From assembly GCA_021737405.1 (NCBI GenBank), contig JAIPEG010000002.1, positions 62,001-126,000 of the forward strand: DNA of 64,000 nucleotides. The letters run 5' to 3'. The notes beneath the pieces are model-generated. The model did no database searches and was not told the DNA's origin. It saw only the letters and a list, made by a program, of their open reading frames with translations. Source of the DNA: Bacteriovoracaceae bacterium. GTDB taxonomy: Bacteria > Bdellovibrionota > Bacteriovoracia > Bacteriovoracales > Bacteriovoracaceae. The translations under genes were made by a program, and so were the position numbers. The stretch's first letter is position 1; each line of letters begins with the position of its first letter. Positions 16,373 through 25,906 of this stretch are shown piece after piece.

Positions 16373-17946
16373 ACAAATTCTTAATCAATATCTTTTTCAT
16401 AATAATCGTATCACTCTTTTTTTTCGATATTGGGAACCTAGATGGCCTTAGGCAAGGGACCGAAGGCTTTTACTTATTGATCAGCCAAGAAATGTATGAA
16501 GCTGGTGATTTACTTACGCCTCGAATTTATGGTCAGTATCATTGGAGTAAGCCTCCATTTCAATTCTGGCTCCCAATTCCCTTTTATCATATTTTTGGTG
16601 GAAGTTTTTTAACCTCAGCCCGCGTAGCCGTTCTCATTTTTTCTTTAGCTTGCTGTGTTCTTATTTCCCTATGGTATCAAAATGAGCTTAAACGAAATTG
16701 GTATGAAGCTTTTGGCTTTTTAGTCTGTCCCTTATATTTTATAAAATACTCTCGTATCTTTATGATGGAAATGGCACTCACCTATCTTACAACCCTGGGT
16801 GCCCTCTATTTCTTTAGTTATTTAAATAAACGGAAATACATAGACCTTTTTTTATCGTCTGCTTTCTCTGGATTGTCTTTAATTGTGAAAGGTCCTGTGT
16901 CATTCGCGATGCTATTTCCTCCAGCGGCAATTTTCTGGTTCTTTAAAACCAAAAAGGAGATCAAGCCGCTAATTCTATTTTTATTCTTCTCCGTGTTAAT
17001 TGGTAGTCTTTGGTTTATTTTATCTTACTGGCGTTTTGGTTATGAATTTTTCAATTACTTCTTCATAAGAGAAAATCTAGGTAAATTTACGGCGAAAAAC
17101 TATCCAATAAGAAGTGTTATACAGGGTTTATTTATTTACTCTTTCCCTATCTTTTTGTTTTTAATTCCGACTATTAAACACACAAAGGCTAAAGACTATA
17201 AGTTACCCATCAATTTCTTTTTTATTCTCTCCTTTATCTTTTTTTACTTTCTGTGGTTTATACCAAAACAAAAATCTCACCACTATGCTGTACCGAGTAT
17301 CCCAATACTTGCTCTTTTTATTTGTTACAATTACAACAGGCTCAATAAAACAATTAAGCAAAAATTTTTGAAGACCATTAACCTCATTTTGAGTTTCATT
17401 TTATTTATTGGAATTGGTCCACTTATTTTATTCTTTTTCTTTAGAGAAGATCTCGAGCTTTCAAATTCTAGGCCTTTTTTTCTTGGTGCTGTATTTTGCC
17501 TTGGCTTATGGTCTTGGTTACAAGATAAACGAGTCAAAAAACTTGAAATACTTAGTCTCGTCATTCCTCTTGTTTTTTATTGGCAATTTTTAATACCACT
17601 TGGAATACTTCCAGTTGCTCCAAAAAAAGTAGCAGTATTAGCACAAACCAAAACCACACTCTTTGTTTCCTATCGAAAACCCTTTTTCATTAAAGAGGCA
17701 CTCGAGAGAGAGATTGAGCTTATGCCAATAGGTGGTCTCAATAGCTCTGATATTAAAACGGGTGACCTTGTTTTTATAGAAAAGAGTGTTTTTTTAAACA
17801 GCCAAAAGGATCTTCATAACTATAAGATTTTACATAGCTGGAGGGTCTGGAAAAGAGGGTCTCGATTTTCTCAAATTACAAATGCCATTCTCAGTAAAGA
17901 CCTTAAAAGCCTGCAAGAATCTTATACTTTAGTTCAAAAAAACTAG
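16369..17946 (+). CDS. ArnT-like / GT39-type membrane glycosyltransferase
   Basis: 525 aa with about eleven hydrophobic segments. The N-terminal loop carries the ArnT/PMT signature: GLRQGTEGFYLLISQEMYEAGDLLTPRIYGQYHWSKPPFQFW (positions about 25-65; key acidic Glu in TEGFY and KPP-FW). Such enzymes move a sugar from a polyprenyl phosphate donor to lipid A or protein outside the inner membrane. Start ATG overlaps the LptF/G stop as ATGA. Placement next to a lipopolysaccharide exporter favours a lipid A or LPS substrate, but this is inference. Unusually AT-rich with many Phe and Ile codons, as expected for membrane segments. Confidence 0.85.
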   Translation: MNKFLINIFFIIIVSLFFFDIGNLDGLRQGTEGFYLLISQEMYEAGDLLTPRIYGQYHWSKPPFQFWLPIPFYHIFGGSFLTSARVAVLIFSLACCVLISLWYQNELKRNWYEAFGFLVCPLYFIKYSRIFMMEMALTYLTTLGALYFFSYLNKRKYIDLFLSSAFSGLSLIVKGPVSFAMLFPPAAIFWFFKTKKEIKPLILFLFFSVLIGSLWFILSYWRFGYEFFNYFFIRENLGKFTAKNYPIRSVIQGLFIYSFPIFLFLIPTIKHTKAKDYKLPINFFFILSFIFFYFLWFIPKQKSHHYAVPSIPILALFICYNYNRLNKTIKQKFLKTINLILSFILFIGIGPLILFFFFREDLELSNSRPFFLGAVFCLGLWSWLQDKRVKKLEILSLVIPLVFYWQFLIPLGILPVAPKKVAVLAQTKTTLFVSYRKPFFIKEALEREIELMPIGGLNSSDIKTGDLVFIEKSVFLNSQKDLHNYKILHSWRVWKRGSRFSQITNAILSKDLKSLQESYTLVQKN

Positions 17947-18016
17947 CTCTCATCTCCAGTATTATCAAAGTCCACAGAATGGACTAACGCAGTGCTCCCG
18001 TGCTATAAAACGTCCC

Positions 18017-18622
18017 ATGATATCTACAATTCCAACCTATCTAGAGGCATTTTCTGACTATCGTTTAGAGGGTGATGAACTAAAAATTTTCACCTATCCA
18101 TCTCCTGTTCTTAAGAAAATTGCTAAACCCGTAATTGAATTCAATGGTGAGCTAAAGTCCTTGTGCAGAAACATGCTTTATACAATGTACAAGGCCCCTG
18201 GAATTGGTCTTGCCGCACCCCAGGTTGGCATAAGTGAAAGAATTTTCGTCATGGATATCGATTATAAGAGAGAAAAAGTTACTAGGGCCGACGGAACCTT
18301 AGATTTTGATCTCAGTGGTTTTAATCCCCTCATTTTTATTAATCCTGTTATTGAAAATAATCAGGGTGAAGTTTTATTCCAAGAAGGATGTCTTTCTGTT
18401 CCAGGTATTTATGAAGAAGTTAAAAGGTCTCAATCTATCACTGTTAAGTTTCAAGATTGGAACGGTGATAACCATTCCATAGACGCTGATGAGCTACTCT
18501 CTGTTTGCATCCAACACGAAAATGATCACCTTGACGGCATTGTTTTTCTTGAGAGACTTAGCTTAATTAAGAGAAATCTTCTCACAAAGAAATTTTTGAA
18601 AAAAAAGAAAAAGAAGGTTTAA
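18017..18622 (+). CDS. def: Peptide deformylase
   Basis: Removes the N-formyl group from new proteins; metalloenzyme. 201 aa. All three motifs are intact: GIGLAAPQVG, EGCLSVPG (metal-binding Cys) and QHENDHLDG (HExxH-type site, two His and the catalytic Glu). The start is less sure: ATG at 18017 adds about 20 residues before the usual ELKIFTYPSPVLKK opening, and no strong ribosome site is visible; no other in-frame ATG lies nearer. The C-terminus is a Lys-rich tail (KKFLKKKKKKV). Its stop and the fmt start overlap as TAATG. Confidence 0.95.
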   Translation: MISTIPTYLEAFSDYRLEGDELKIFTYPSPVLKKIAKPVIEFNGELKSLCRNMLYTMYKAPGIGLAAPQVGISERIFVMDIDYKREKVTRADGTLDFDLSGFNPLIFINPVIENNQGEVLFQEGCLSVPGIYEEVKRSQSITVKFQDWNGDNHSIDADELLSVCIQHENDHLDGIVFLERLSLIKRNLLTKKFLKKKKKKV

Positions 18623-19581
18623 TGAAATACAGAGTCGTTTTTTTTGGAACACCAGATTTTTCAGTTCCATCTTTGGATATTATTTTTCAACATGTTGATT
18701 TTGAGGTCATCGCTGTTGTATCCATGCCCGATCGACCTGCAGGTAGGGGACAAAAGCTCAAGACTCCCCCTGTTGCTGAATACGCCAAACAAAAAGGCTT
18801 AAAGCTTTTTCAAAGCGAAAATGTAAATAAGGATCAATTTCTTAACCAGTTCCTAAAAACTAACGAAATAGATTTCTACGTTGTCATTGCCTTTGCCCAA
18901 TTTCTCGGCAATGATATCCTCAATATACCAAAACATGGTGCCTTTAATATCCATACATCACTTTTACCTAAGTATCGAGGTGCCGCCCCTATTCAATACG
19001 CACTCTTAAACGGAGATCATACCACCGGCGTTAGTATCCAAAAAATGGTGAAAAAAATGGACGCCGGTGACCTAGTATACTCCCACGATGTCGTAATTTC
19101 TCCTGAAGATAACTCTGGCACTCTTTTTAAGAAGCTTGAACAAGAATCGGCAATCGGTCTTAAAACGTTTCTTGATCTTTTTATGGACAAAAAAGGAACC
19201 CTTACCTTTAAATCCCAAGAAGAGGATAATGTTTCTTTTGCACCTACAATACAAAAAGAAGATGGCCTGATAAACCCCTTCACAGAAGATTCTATAAAAA
19301 TTCAAAATAAATTACGCGCCTACACTCCTTGGCCTGGTTTATTTATCTATTTAAATGACATGAGGCTTAAGGTTCACACTATCGAAGCTTTTCCAAAAGT
19401 GTTAAACCCTGGTGATGTCGACACCCAACTTGGCAGTCTATTAATCGGCACGACCAAGGGAACGATTCGACTCTCGGGTGTTCAACCAGAAGGCAAAAAG
19501 GCACAAAAAGACACTGATTTCCTAAATGGCATTAAAAGTAAAAAAATTGTACTTCAATTAAATAAGGATAAATATGAGTAA
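18622..19581 (+). CDS. fmt: Methionyl-tRNA formyltransferase
   Basis: Formylates initiator Met-tRNA with 10-formyl-THF. 319 aa, standard length. N-terminal Rossmann part FFGTPDFSVPSL; the formyl-donor and catalytic motif HTSLLPKYRGAAPIQYALLNG near 114-134 with the conserved N-x-H (NIHTS); GVSIQKMVKKMDAGD follows. The C-terminal OB-like tRNA-binding domain has AYTPWPGLF and LRLSGVQPEGKK-type sequence. Translationally coupled to def (TAATG) and overlaps rpe by 8 bp, the classic def-fmt pair. Confidence 0.96.
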   Translation: MKYRVVFFGTPDFSVPSLDIIFQHVDFEVIAVVSMPDRPAGRGQKLKTPPVAEYAKQKGLKLFQSENVNKDQFLNQFLKTNEIDFYVVIAFAQFLGNDILNIPKHGAFNIHTSLLPKYRGAAPIQYALLNGDHTTGVSIQKMVKKMDAGDLVYSHDVVISPEDNSGTLFKKLEQESAIGLKTFLDLFMDKKGTLTFKSQEEDNVSFAPTIQKEDGLINPFTEDSIKIQNKLRAYTPWPGLFIYLNDMRLKVHTIEAFPKVLNPGDVDTQLGSLLIGTTKGTIRLSGVQPEGKKAQKDTDFLNGIKSKKIVLQLNKDKYE

Positions 19582-20227
19582 CCTAGTCTCTCCATCAATT
19601 TTAAGCTGTGATTTTTTGAATATTGAGACTGAGATTAAACATTTTAACAATGTTGAAAATTTATGGCTTCACCTTGATATTATGGATGGACATTTTGTGC
19701 CCAACCTAACTTTTGGTATTCCTATCATTGAGCAAATTTGCAAAAAAACAAATATCCCACTTGATGCTCATCTCATGGTCTTAAATCCAGAGTTTCACAT
19801 GGAAGAGATGAAAGAATTTGGTTTAGAGAATATTACGTTTCACTTTGAAGCAACAAATGACCCGTTAAAGCTTATTAAAAAATTTCGAGGCTCTTATAAA
19901 AGCATAGGTATCAGCATCAAACCAAACACTCCGACTTCATCATTGTCGGATGAACTTCTAAAGGAAGTTGATCTTGTTTTAGTCATGTCAGTAGAGCCAG
20001 GATTTGGCGGCCAATCTTTTATGGAAAACTCTCTTGAAAAGTGCCAGCTGCTTGTAGAAAAGAGACAAGAACTATCAGCCCATTTTCAGATTCAAATTGA
20101 TGGTGGCATAAGTGATAAAAACGTAAAAATTGTTAGAGACGCAGGCGCTGACAATCTTGTGGCAGGAAGTTACATATTTAAAAATAGCCCTTCAGAATAC
20201 TTAAACAAAGTGAATTCCCTAAGGTAA
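19574..20227 (+). CDS. rpe: Ribulose-phosphate 3-epimerase
   Basis: Interconverts ribulose 5-phosphate and xylulose 5-phosphate in the pentose phosphate pathway. 217 aa TIM barrel. Seen: SPSILSCDF at the N-terminus, HLDIMDGHFVPNLTFG (metal-binding His and Asp), DAHLMV, SVEPGFGGQSF and QIDGGISDKN (second metal Asp), then the phosphate-binding GADNLVAGSYIF. Start ATG lies within the last codons of fmt. Ends 10 bp before hutH. Confidence 0.96.
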   Translation: MSNLVSPSILSCDFLNIETEIKHFNNVENLWLHLDIMDGHFVPNLTFGIPIIEQICKKTNIPLDAHLMVLNPEFHMEEMKEFGLENITFHFEATNDPLKLIKKFRGSYKSIGISIKPNTPTSSLSDELLKEVDLVLVMSVEPGFGGQSFMENSLEKCQLLVEKRQELSAHFQIQIDGGISDKNVKIVRDAGADNLVAGSYIFKNSPSEYLNKVNSLR

Positions 20228-20237
20228 CAATCTAATT

Positions 20238-21776
20238 ATGAAAGAATTAATTATTAATGGCACTGAAATCGATATCAACCAAATCGTTCTTGTCGCCAAT
20301 TCAAAAGCTGGCAAGCTTAAAGTTAAGCTTAGTGAAAAAAGTCTGGAATTACTAAAGGCCTCAAAAGCTTACGTTGAAAAAATTGTAGACGATGGTAAAC
20401 CCGTTTATGGTATCAACACTGGCTTTGGTGCTTTATCTGATGTTCATATACCGAAAGAGGATCTTGCCAAACTACAGGTTAACCTCATCCGAAGCCATTG
20501 TACTGGCGTTGGTAAACCATTTGATCGAGAAATTGTTAGAGCAATCATGTTACTTCGGGCCAATTGTCTAGCATCAGGCTTTTCTGGTGTTAACCCTGCT
20601 GCCGTTGAGCTTTTACTTCAATTTTTAAATCATGACATTATCCCTGTCGTTCCTTCTAAAGGATCGGTTGGTGCTTCTGGGGATCTCGCTCCACTGAGTC
20701 ACATTGCTCTTTGCCTTATTGGCGAAGGCCAGGTTATTTACAAAAATAAGCAGATCAGGTCTGATTTTGCCATCGATCAAATTGGCCTAAAGCCCATTGC
20801 ACTTGGGCCAAAAGATGGGCTAGCTCTTATTAATGGAACTGCCGTTATGGCAGCACTTGGAAGTCTTGCAATTGAAAGAGCTGATCGAATCATGAGGCTC
20901 GCCGATGTCGTTGCCGCTCTTACTTGCGATGGAGTTAGAGGAACAATTAGTGCTTTTGATCCAAGGATTCAAAGGCTAAAGCCCCACCCAGGTCAAATTG
21001 ATACTGCCGACAACCTGCGAAACCTTTTAAAAGGTAGTGAGGTCATGACCTCTCATATGGATTGTGGGAAAGTACAAGATCCTTACTCTCTTCGCTGTGT
21101 TCCTCAAGTACACGGTGCTTGTAGACAAACGCTTAGGCATATCAAAGAAGTTTTTAGCTATGAACTAAATGCCGTTACTGATAATCCCCTTATTTTTATC
21201 GAAGAGGATGATGTCATTTCAGGTGGTAATTTTCATGGTGAGGCCATCGCTTTGGCGATGGATTATCTCGCAATGGGCGTGGCAGAGATTTGTAATATTT
21301 CAGAACGGAGGGTTGAAAAAATGATGAATCCCACCTTTTCTGAACTACCGGCGTTTCTTATCAAGTCCTCCGGTCTCAACTCTGGCCTCATGATAGCTCA
21401 CGTCACAGCAGCGGCTTTGGCTTCTGAAAATAAATACTTATGTCATCCTGCAAGTATTGATAGCATTCCAACCTCTACCGACAAAGAAGACCATGTTTCC
21501 ATGGGTGTAACTTCCGGAAGAAAACTCCTTGAAGTGATCGACAACGCTTTTCATTGTATTGCTATAGAATTTCTATGCGCTACGCAAGCATTAGAATTTC
21601 AAAGACCACATAAGTCATCGCCAGCACTAGAGGGCGTTCATAGTATCATTAGAAAACATGTTCCCTTTATTGAAGAGGATCGCGTGTTTTCAGTCGATAT
21701 AGAAAACATTATTAAAGTTATTAAAACTGATGAAATTTTTAAAATTATAGATTCGCATATTGGAGGCTTAAAATGA
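20238..21776 (+). CDS. hutH: Histidine ammonia-lyase
   Basis: Converts histidine to urocanate and ammonia, the first step of histidine degradation. 512 aa, usual length ~510. The MIO cofactor forms from Ala146-Ser147-Gly148 in [14 protein letters not shown]. Other conserved parts: [43 protein letters not shown] and [10 protein letters not shown]. It begins 10 bp after rpe with no room for its own promoter and overlaps hutU as ATGA. Confidence 0.97.
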   Translation: MKELIINGTEIDINQIVLVANSKAGKLKVKLSEKSLELLKASKAYVEKIVDDGKPVYGINTGFGALSDVHIPKEDLAKLQVNLIRSHCTGVGKPFDREIVRAIMLLRANCLASGFSGVNPAAVELLLQFLNHDIIPVVPSKGSVGASGDLAPLSHIALCLIGEGQVIYKNKQIRSDFAIDQIGLKPIALGPKDGLALINGTAVMAALGSLAIERADRIMRLADVVAALTCDGVRGTISAFDPRIQRLKPHPGQIDTADNLRNLLKGSEVMTSHMDCGKVQDPYSLRCVPQVHGACRQTLRHIKEVFSYELNAVTDNPLIFIEEDDVISGGNFHGEAIALAMDYLAMGVAEICNISERRVEKMMNPTFSELPAFLIKSSGLNSGLMIAHVTAAALASENKYLCHPASIDSIPTSTDKEDHVSMGVTSGRKLLEVIDNAFHCIAIEFLCATQALEFQRPHKSSPALEGVHSIIRKHVPFIEEDRVFSVDIENIIKVIKTDEIFKIIDSHIGGLK

Positions 21777-23434
21777 CTATTGAAATACCTCTTCCACCCA
21801 CTGGAAATACACTTACCTGCAAGGGCTGGCATCAAGAAGCTGCCCTTAGATGTTTATTAAATAATCTTCATCCCGATGTTGCTGAAGACAGAGAAAACCT
21901 CATTGTCTATGGTGGAAATGGACAGGCCGCAAGAAACCCAAAAGCTTTAAATGATATTATTCGCAGTCTTAAAAATCTGGAAAATAATGAAACCCTTTTG
22001 GTTCAATCAGGTAAGCCGGTAGCGGTTGTTCCCTCCCACCCGGAGGGACCTCGAGTCTTGATCGCTAATTCAAACCTAGTTCCAGAGTGGGCAAATTGGG
22101 AATACTTTAACCAACTTAAAGACGAAGGCCTCATGATGTATGGCCAAATGACTGCTGGTAGTTGGATTTATATTGGTACCCAGGGAATACTTCAAGGAAC
22201 CTACGAAACTTTTATGGCGGCAGCAGAAAAGCACTATGGTGAAGGGAGTGATCTTAAAGGAAAACTCGTTCTCACTGGTGGAGTTGGCGGCATGGGCGGG
22301 GCTCAGCCCTTGGCGGTAAAGATGGCCGGAGGTGTTTGTCTTTGCTGTGACGTTGCTAAGTGGAGAATCGAAAAACGCCTTAAGACTAAATATGTCGACG
22401 TTTTAGCGACAACCTTTGACGAGGGAATTCAACTTGCTCTTGAAGCAAAGAAAGAAGGTAAGGCAATTTCAATAGCGGTTGTTGGAAACGCAGCAGATTT
22501 CTTTAATTATGTTTTAGAAAAAAATATTCTTCCAGATTTGGTTACCGACCAAACGAGTGCACATGATCCACTAAATGGTTACGTTCCCTATCATATTAGC
22601 GTTGAAGAAAGGGAAGAGCTTAAAAAGAAAGATCCTGCTAAGTTTATGGAACTCTCATATGAAACCATGGCCGTTCACGTCAAAGCCATGCTTGAGTTTC
22701 AAAAGAGGGGTAGTCATGTTTTTGATTATGGTAACAACCTTCGAGCAGGAGCTCAAAGAGCAGGTGTGGAAAACGCTTTTGATTTTCCAGGGTTTGTTCC
22801 CGCTTATATTCGCCCTCTTTTTTGTCAAGGTTCTGGTCCCTTTAGATGGATCGCTCTATCTGGAGATCCTGAAGATATACGAGTAACAGATCAAGCTTTA
22901 ATGGAAGCATTTCCAGAAGACAAAAAGCTTATTAACTGGCTTAAAAAAGCTGGTGAAATGGTTCAATTCCAAGGACTTCCCTCTAGAATCTGCTGGTTAA
23001 AATATGGCGATCGTGAAAAAGCAGGGTTAATTTTTAATAAACTCGTTAGAGATGGATTGGTTAAAGCGCCAATTGTTATTGGAAGAGACCATTTAGACTG
23101 TGGCTCCGTTGCTTCACCAAACCGCGAAACAGAGTCCATGAAAGATGGTTCAGATGCTGTTTCGGATTGGCCAATTCTCAACATGGCCATCAATACAATG
23201 AACGGTGCCTCTTGGACTTCCTTTCATCATGGAGGCGGCGTAGGAATGGGCTTTAGCCAACATGCTGGCATGGTCATTTGCGCTGACGGTACTGAAGAGA
23301 TGGATCGCAGACTGAGCAGAGTTCTTAATAGTGATCCAGGAATGGGAATTATTCGTCACGCAGATGCTGGCTATGAAATAGCCCTAGAAGAGAGAAAGAG
23401 GACGAATATTAAATTTCCTAGCCTGGATAACTAA
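21773..23434 (+). CDS. hutU: Urocanate hydratase
   Basis: Adds water to urocanate to give imidazolone propionate, using tightly bound NAD+. 553 aa, standard length. Seen: [14 protein letters not shown] near the N-terminus, [33 protein letters not shown] (dinucleotide-binding glycines), [26 protein letters not shown] and the catalytic-region [28 protein letters not shown]. Both ends overlap neighbours (ATGA with hutH; TAATG with hutI), so the three enzymes are translated from one message. Confidence 0.97.
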   Translation: MTIEIPLPPTGNTLTCKGWHQEAALRCLLNNLHPDVAEDRENLIVYGGNGQAARNPKALNDIIRSLKNLENNETLLVQSGKPVAVVPSHPEGPRVLIANSNLVPEWANWEYFNQLKDEGLMMYGQMTAGSWIYIGTQGILQGTYETFMAAAEKHYGEGSDLKGKLVLTGGVGGMGGAQPLAVKMAGGVCLCCDVAKWRIEKRLKTKYVDVLATTFDEGIQLALEAKKEGKAISIAVVGNAADFFNYVLEKNILPDLVTDQTSAHDPLNGYVPYHISVEEREELKKKDPAKFMELSYETMAVHVKAMLEFQKRGSHVFDYGNNLRAGAQRAGVENAFDFPGFVPAYIRPLFCQGSGPFRWIALSGDPEDIRVTDQALMEAFPEDKKLINWLKKAGEMVQFQGLPSRICWLKYGDREKAGLIFNKLVRDGLVKAPIVIGRDHLDCGSVASPNRETESMKDGSDAVSDWPILNMAINTMNGASWTSFHHGGGVGMGFSQHAGMVICADGTEEMDRRLSRVLNSDPGMGIIRHADAGYEIALEERKRTNIKFPSLDN

Positions 23435-24645
23435 TGAAAGGATTTAGAAATCTGTCGCAAATCGTAACTCTCTCTGGCGTTCATAAAAAGAATGGTAGAC
23501 GTCCTTTAATGGAAGATCTTCATATTATAGAAGATGGCGCCATTATATTTGATGGCGAAAAAATCATTTGGGTCGGAACGACTTCTAACATTCCAGATAA
23601 CTATAAGGACGTTCCACTAACAGAACTTCAAGGCCATGTACTGACCCCTGAAATTGTCGACTCTCATACACATCTTATTTTTGGAGGCAATCGAGCCCAA
23701 GAATATACCATGCGCCTAAATGGTGCTGACTATCAAGAAATCGCACAAGCGGGCGGGGGTATTCTTTCAACCATGAATCATACAAATGCTCTACATAAAG
23801 AAGAATTACATTCTTTGGCAAAAGAGCGCATCGAAAGGATTCACTCCTATGGTGTTGGAACGATTGAAATTAAAAGCGGATATGGATTAAATATTCAAAA
23901 AGAAATTGAATGCGCAGAGATCATTCATGAACTCAAAAAGGAATTTAAGGGCCATGTTCAAATTTTTAATACCTTTATGCCAGCTCATGCTATTCCTTCG
24001 GGCTACGAGAGTGGAAGAGAATATTTGGAAAAAGTTGTCTATCCCTCAATCGAGCAAATCCATAAGAAAAGTATTATTGATGCTGTAGATATTTTCTTTG
24101 AGGAAGGATATTTTAATAAATCAGATACCGAAACCCTTTTTGAGTTTTGTAAGAATTTAAATATTCCCCTCAAGGTTCATGCTGATGAGTTTAATGATAA
24201 TGGTGGAGCCTCACTCGCCTGTCATTACAAGGCCCTCAGTTGTGATCATCTTTTAAAGACTGGTGCTGAAGGAATCAAATCCCTCGCAAACTCTGAAACG
24301 GTAGCAACTATTCTTCCAGGTACAGGCTTCTTCTTAGGAAAAGCCCAAGCAAATGCCAGGCAGCTAATTGATAGTGGGGCCAAGCTTTCAATTGCTTCAG
24401 ACTTCAACCCAGGAAGTTGCCACTGTGATAACCTTCTCTTGATTGCAAGCCTTGCAGGGCCTGCACTTAAACTTTCGCTTGCGGAGATTTGGACTGGCAT
24501 TACACTAAACGCCGCACATTCTCTGGGGTTAAAAGACCAGGGAGCGATTCTCGAGGGAATGAAGCCTCGTTTTTCGCTCTTTAAAGTAAACCAAGTTGAT
24601 GAAATTACATACAACTGGGGAAGAAACTTCGCTATTTCAGTCTAA
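23434..24645 (+). CDS. hutI: Imidazolonepropionase
   Basis: Opens the imidazolone ring to give N-formimino-glutamate. Amidohydrolase family, 403 aa. Metal-binding motif DSHTHLIFGGNRAQEY near residues 72-87; EIKSGYGLN; KVHADEFNDNGG (metal His); SDFNPGSCHC (metal Asp). No hutG or hutF follows in this window, so the last step to glutamate is encoded elsewhere or done by another enzyme. The next gene is a lipoprotein 40 bp downstream. Confidence 0.96.
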   Translation: MKGFRNLSQIVTLSGVHKKNGRRPLMEDLHIIEDGAIIFDGEKIIWVGTTSNIPDNYKDVPLTELQGHVLTPEIVDSHTHLIFGGNRAQEYTMRLNGADYQEIAQAGGGILSTMNHTNALHKEELHSLAKERIERIHSYGVGTIEIKSGYGLNIQKEIECAEIIHELKKEFKGHVQIFNTFMPAHAIPSGYESGREYLEKVVYPSIEQIHKKSIIDAVDIFFEEGYFNKSDTETLFEFCKNLNIPLKVHADEFNDNGGASLACHYKALSCDHLLKTGAEGIKSLANSETVATILPGTGFFLGKAQANARQLIDSGAKLSIASDFNPGSCHCDNLLLIASLAGPALKLSLAEIWTGITLNAAHSLGLKDQGAILEGMKPRFSLFKVNQVDEITYNWGRNFAISV

Positions 24646-24685
24646 ATTTCTCAAGTTTTTTGCTGGTTTTTCCGAAAAATTCCAT

Positions 24686-25084
24686 ATGAAATTGATTGGT
24701 TATATAAGTATCCTATTAATACTATTTTCCTGTGGTCAAGAACTACGAACAGGCTCTAGTAAAGGCTCAAGTTCTTCAAACTTTTCTGGCCTTACCTGTT
24801 CCTGTAGCGACTTAAGACAACCCGTATGTGGCTTTGACGGTAGCAGGTATATTACCTTTCTTAATTCTTGTATCGCTCAATGTAATGGATTTGATTACAC
24901 AAACGGGACCTGTGCCCCAAGTGTAGGCGCTCAATGTAATCAAAGTTCTGGTGAAGTTTGTGGCATTCCGGCATGTCCATCTGGAAGCAATTGTCAGCCA
25001 GCTGGTATTTATAGTGACGAGTGTGCCTTACAGGCAGCAGGAGCTGCTAAGGTCGATTTAAGTCAGTGTACGCAGTCATTCTAA
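24686..25084 (+). CDS. Lipoprotein with Kazal-type (protease-inhibitor-like) domains
   Basis: The ATG at 24686 opens a lipoprotein signal (KLIGYISILLILFSC, lipobox Leu-Phe-Ser-Cys16). A Gly/Ser linker is followed by a Kazal-like domain: CSDLRQPVCGFDGSRY, then NSCIAQC and a closing Cys in NGTC. A second, looser cysteine module follows (VCGIPACPSGSNC, IYSDECALQAAGA, LSQC). 132 aa. Kazal domains usually inhibit serine proteases; here this is inference, and the reactive-site region would be just before PVCG. No clear ribosome site. The last 9 bp overlap the convergent thioredoxin-like gene. An in-frame start at 24596 would overlap hutI and lacks the lipobox at the right place. Confidence 0.8.
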   Translation: MKLIGYISILLILFSCGQELRTGSSKGSSSSNFSGLTCSCSDLRQPVCGFDGSRYITFLNSCIAQCNGFDYTNGTCAPSVGAQCNQSSGEVCGIPACPSGSNCQPAGIYSDECALQAAGAAKVDLSQCTQSF

Positions 25085-25624
25085 CCACTTCGTGACGTTT
25101 TCAAGAAACTCTTCTGAAGTAAAGTCTTTGGATCCTTTCGAAATCTCTACCACCTTACCATCATGATAGATAACTGAAATCGGAATCGCTGTGATTAAAA
25201 ATTCATTTATCAACAGACCTTCAGCATCAAGAACGATTGGAAACTTTAGTTCATATTTATCTATGGTTTTCTTAACCTTCGATTCTTGATCCTTTTCGTC
25301 AGTATTAACCCCTAATACTTGAATATCTTTGCCTTCAAACTTTTTGATAAGAGAATTAAGTGAAGGAAACTCCTCTAGACAGGGAGTACACCAACTTGCC
25401 CAAAAATTTATAATTAATACTTTCGGAGGATTTTTATAGGTTAAGGATTTACCATCCCAAGTTTTAACTTTTAGATTTTTCAATACATCATAATAATGCT
25501 TATCTATCTTACTTTGCTTGTCTGGGGCCGTAGCTGTGGGATCACCATTTGTGAAAATCCCCTGACTAACCAAGTATAAGGAAAGTCCAAAAATTACTAT
25601 AAAAATGGGGATATATTTCTTCAT
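25076..25624 (-). CDS. TlpA/ResA-like thioredoxin-fold protein, membrane anchored
   Basis: N-terminal signal anchor (KKYIPIFIVIFGLSLYLVSQG), then a periplasmic thioredoxin domain: LIINFWASWCTPCLEEFPSL with redox pair CTPC, LGVNTDEKD, and the cis-Pro in TAIPISV. About 182 aa. Members reduce periplasmic disulfides, often for cytochrome c maturation or cysteine-rich exported proteins. ATG 25624 (MKKY) is preferred; ATG 25636 adds four residues. No cytochrome assembly gene is nearby, but the convergent neighbour is a Cys-rich lipoprotein. Confidence 0.88.
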   Translation of the reverse strand: MKKYIPIFIVIFGLSLYLVSQGIFTNGDPTATAPDKQSKIDKHYYDVLKNLKVKTWDGKSLTYKNPPKVLIINFWASWCTPCLEEFPSLNSLIKKFEGKDIQVLGVNTDEKDQESKVKKTIDKYELKFPIVLDAEGLLINEFLITAIPISVIYHDGKVVEISKGSKDFTSEEFLENVTKWLE

Positions 25625-25658
25625 TGTTATTAGCATAAGATTTTTTATAATAGATTGT

Positions 25659-25898
25659 ATGATAGATTTAAAGATTAATCTTATTAGGCAAAAATTTCAA
25701 AGTATAAAGGTCGGCTTTTTAAAGCCACTTAATAACTCACGAGGTCAATCCTTTATAGAGTTCTTGTTCTTATTGTTAATTCTCATGGGTTTATCAATTA
25801 CACTTATAACCGGTATCAATGGAACTGTCGCTAAACAATGGAAGGCCCTTGTTCAGGCAATTGCTATTCCAAATGCAGATAACAATTTCGAACTTTAG
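25659..25898 (+). CDS. Small TadE-like / prepilin-like membrane protein
   Basis: 79 aa from ATG 25659. A basic N-terminal part is followed by RGQSFIEFLFLLLILMGLSI: a Gly-Gln start, a Glu at the fifth position after Gly and a hydrophobic helix, the pattern of TadE-type pseudopilins (usually RGQALVEFAL). The short rest (GINGTVAKQWKAL...) has no recognised domain. It precedes glpK by 8 bp but no functional link is evident. Family call is tentative because the similarity rests on one segment. Confidence 0.55.
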   Translation: MIDLKINLIRQKFQSIKVGFLKPLNNSRGQSFIEFLFLLLILMGLSITLITGINGTVAKQWKALVQAIAIPNADNNFEL

Positions 25899-25906
25899 GA
25901 TTAATT

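Noticed and set aside
17947-18016. Hairpin AGTCC-N7-GGACT between the GT39-type gene and def
   Set aside because: Only a 5-bp stem and no T-run; too weak for a terminator.
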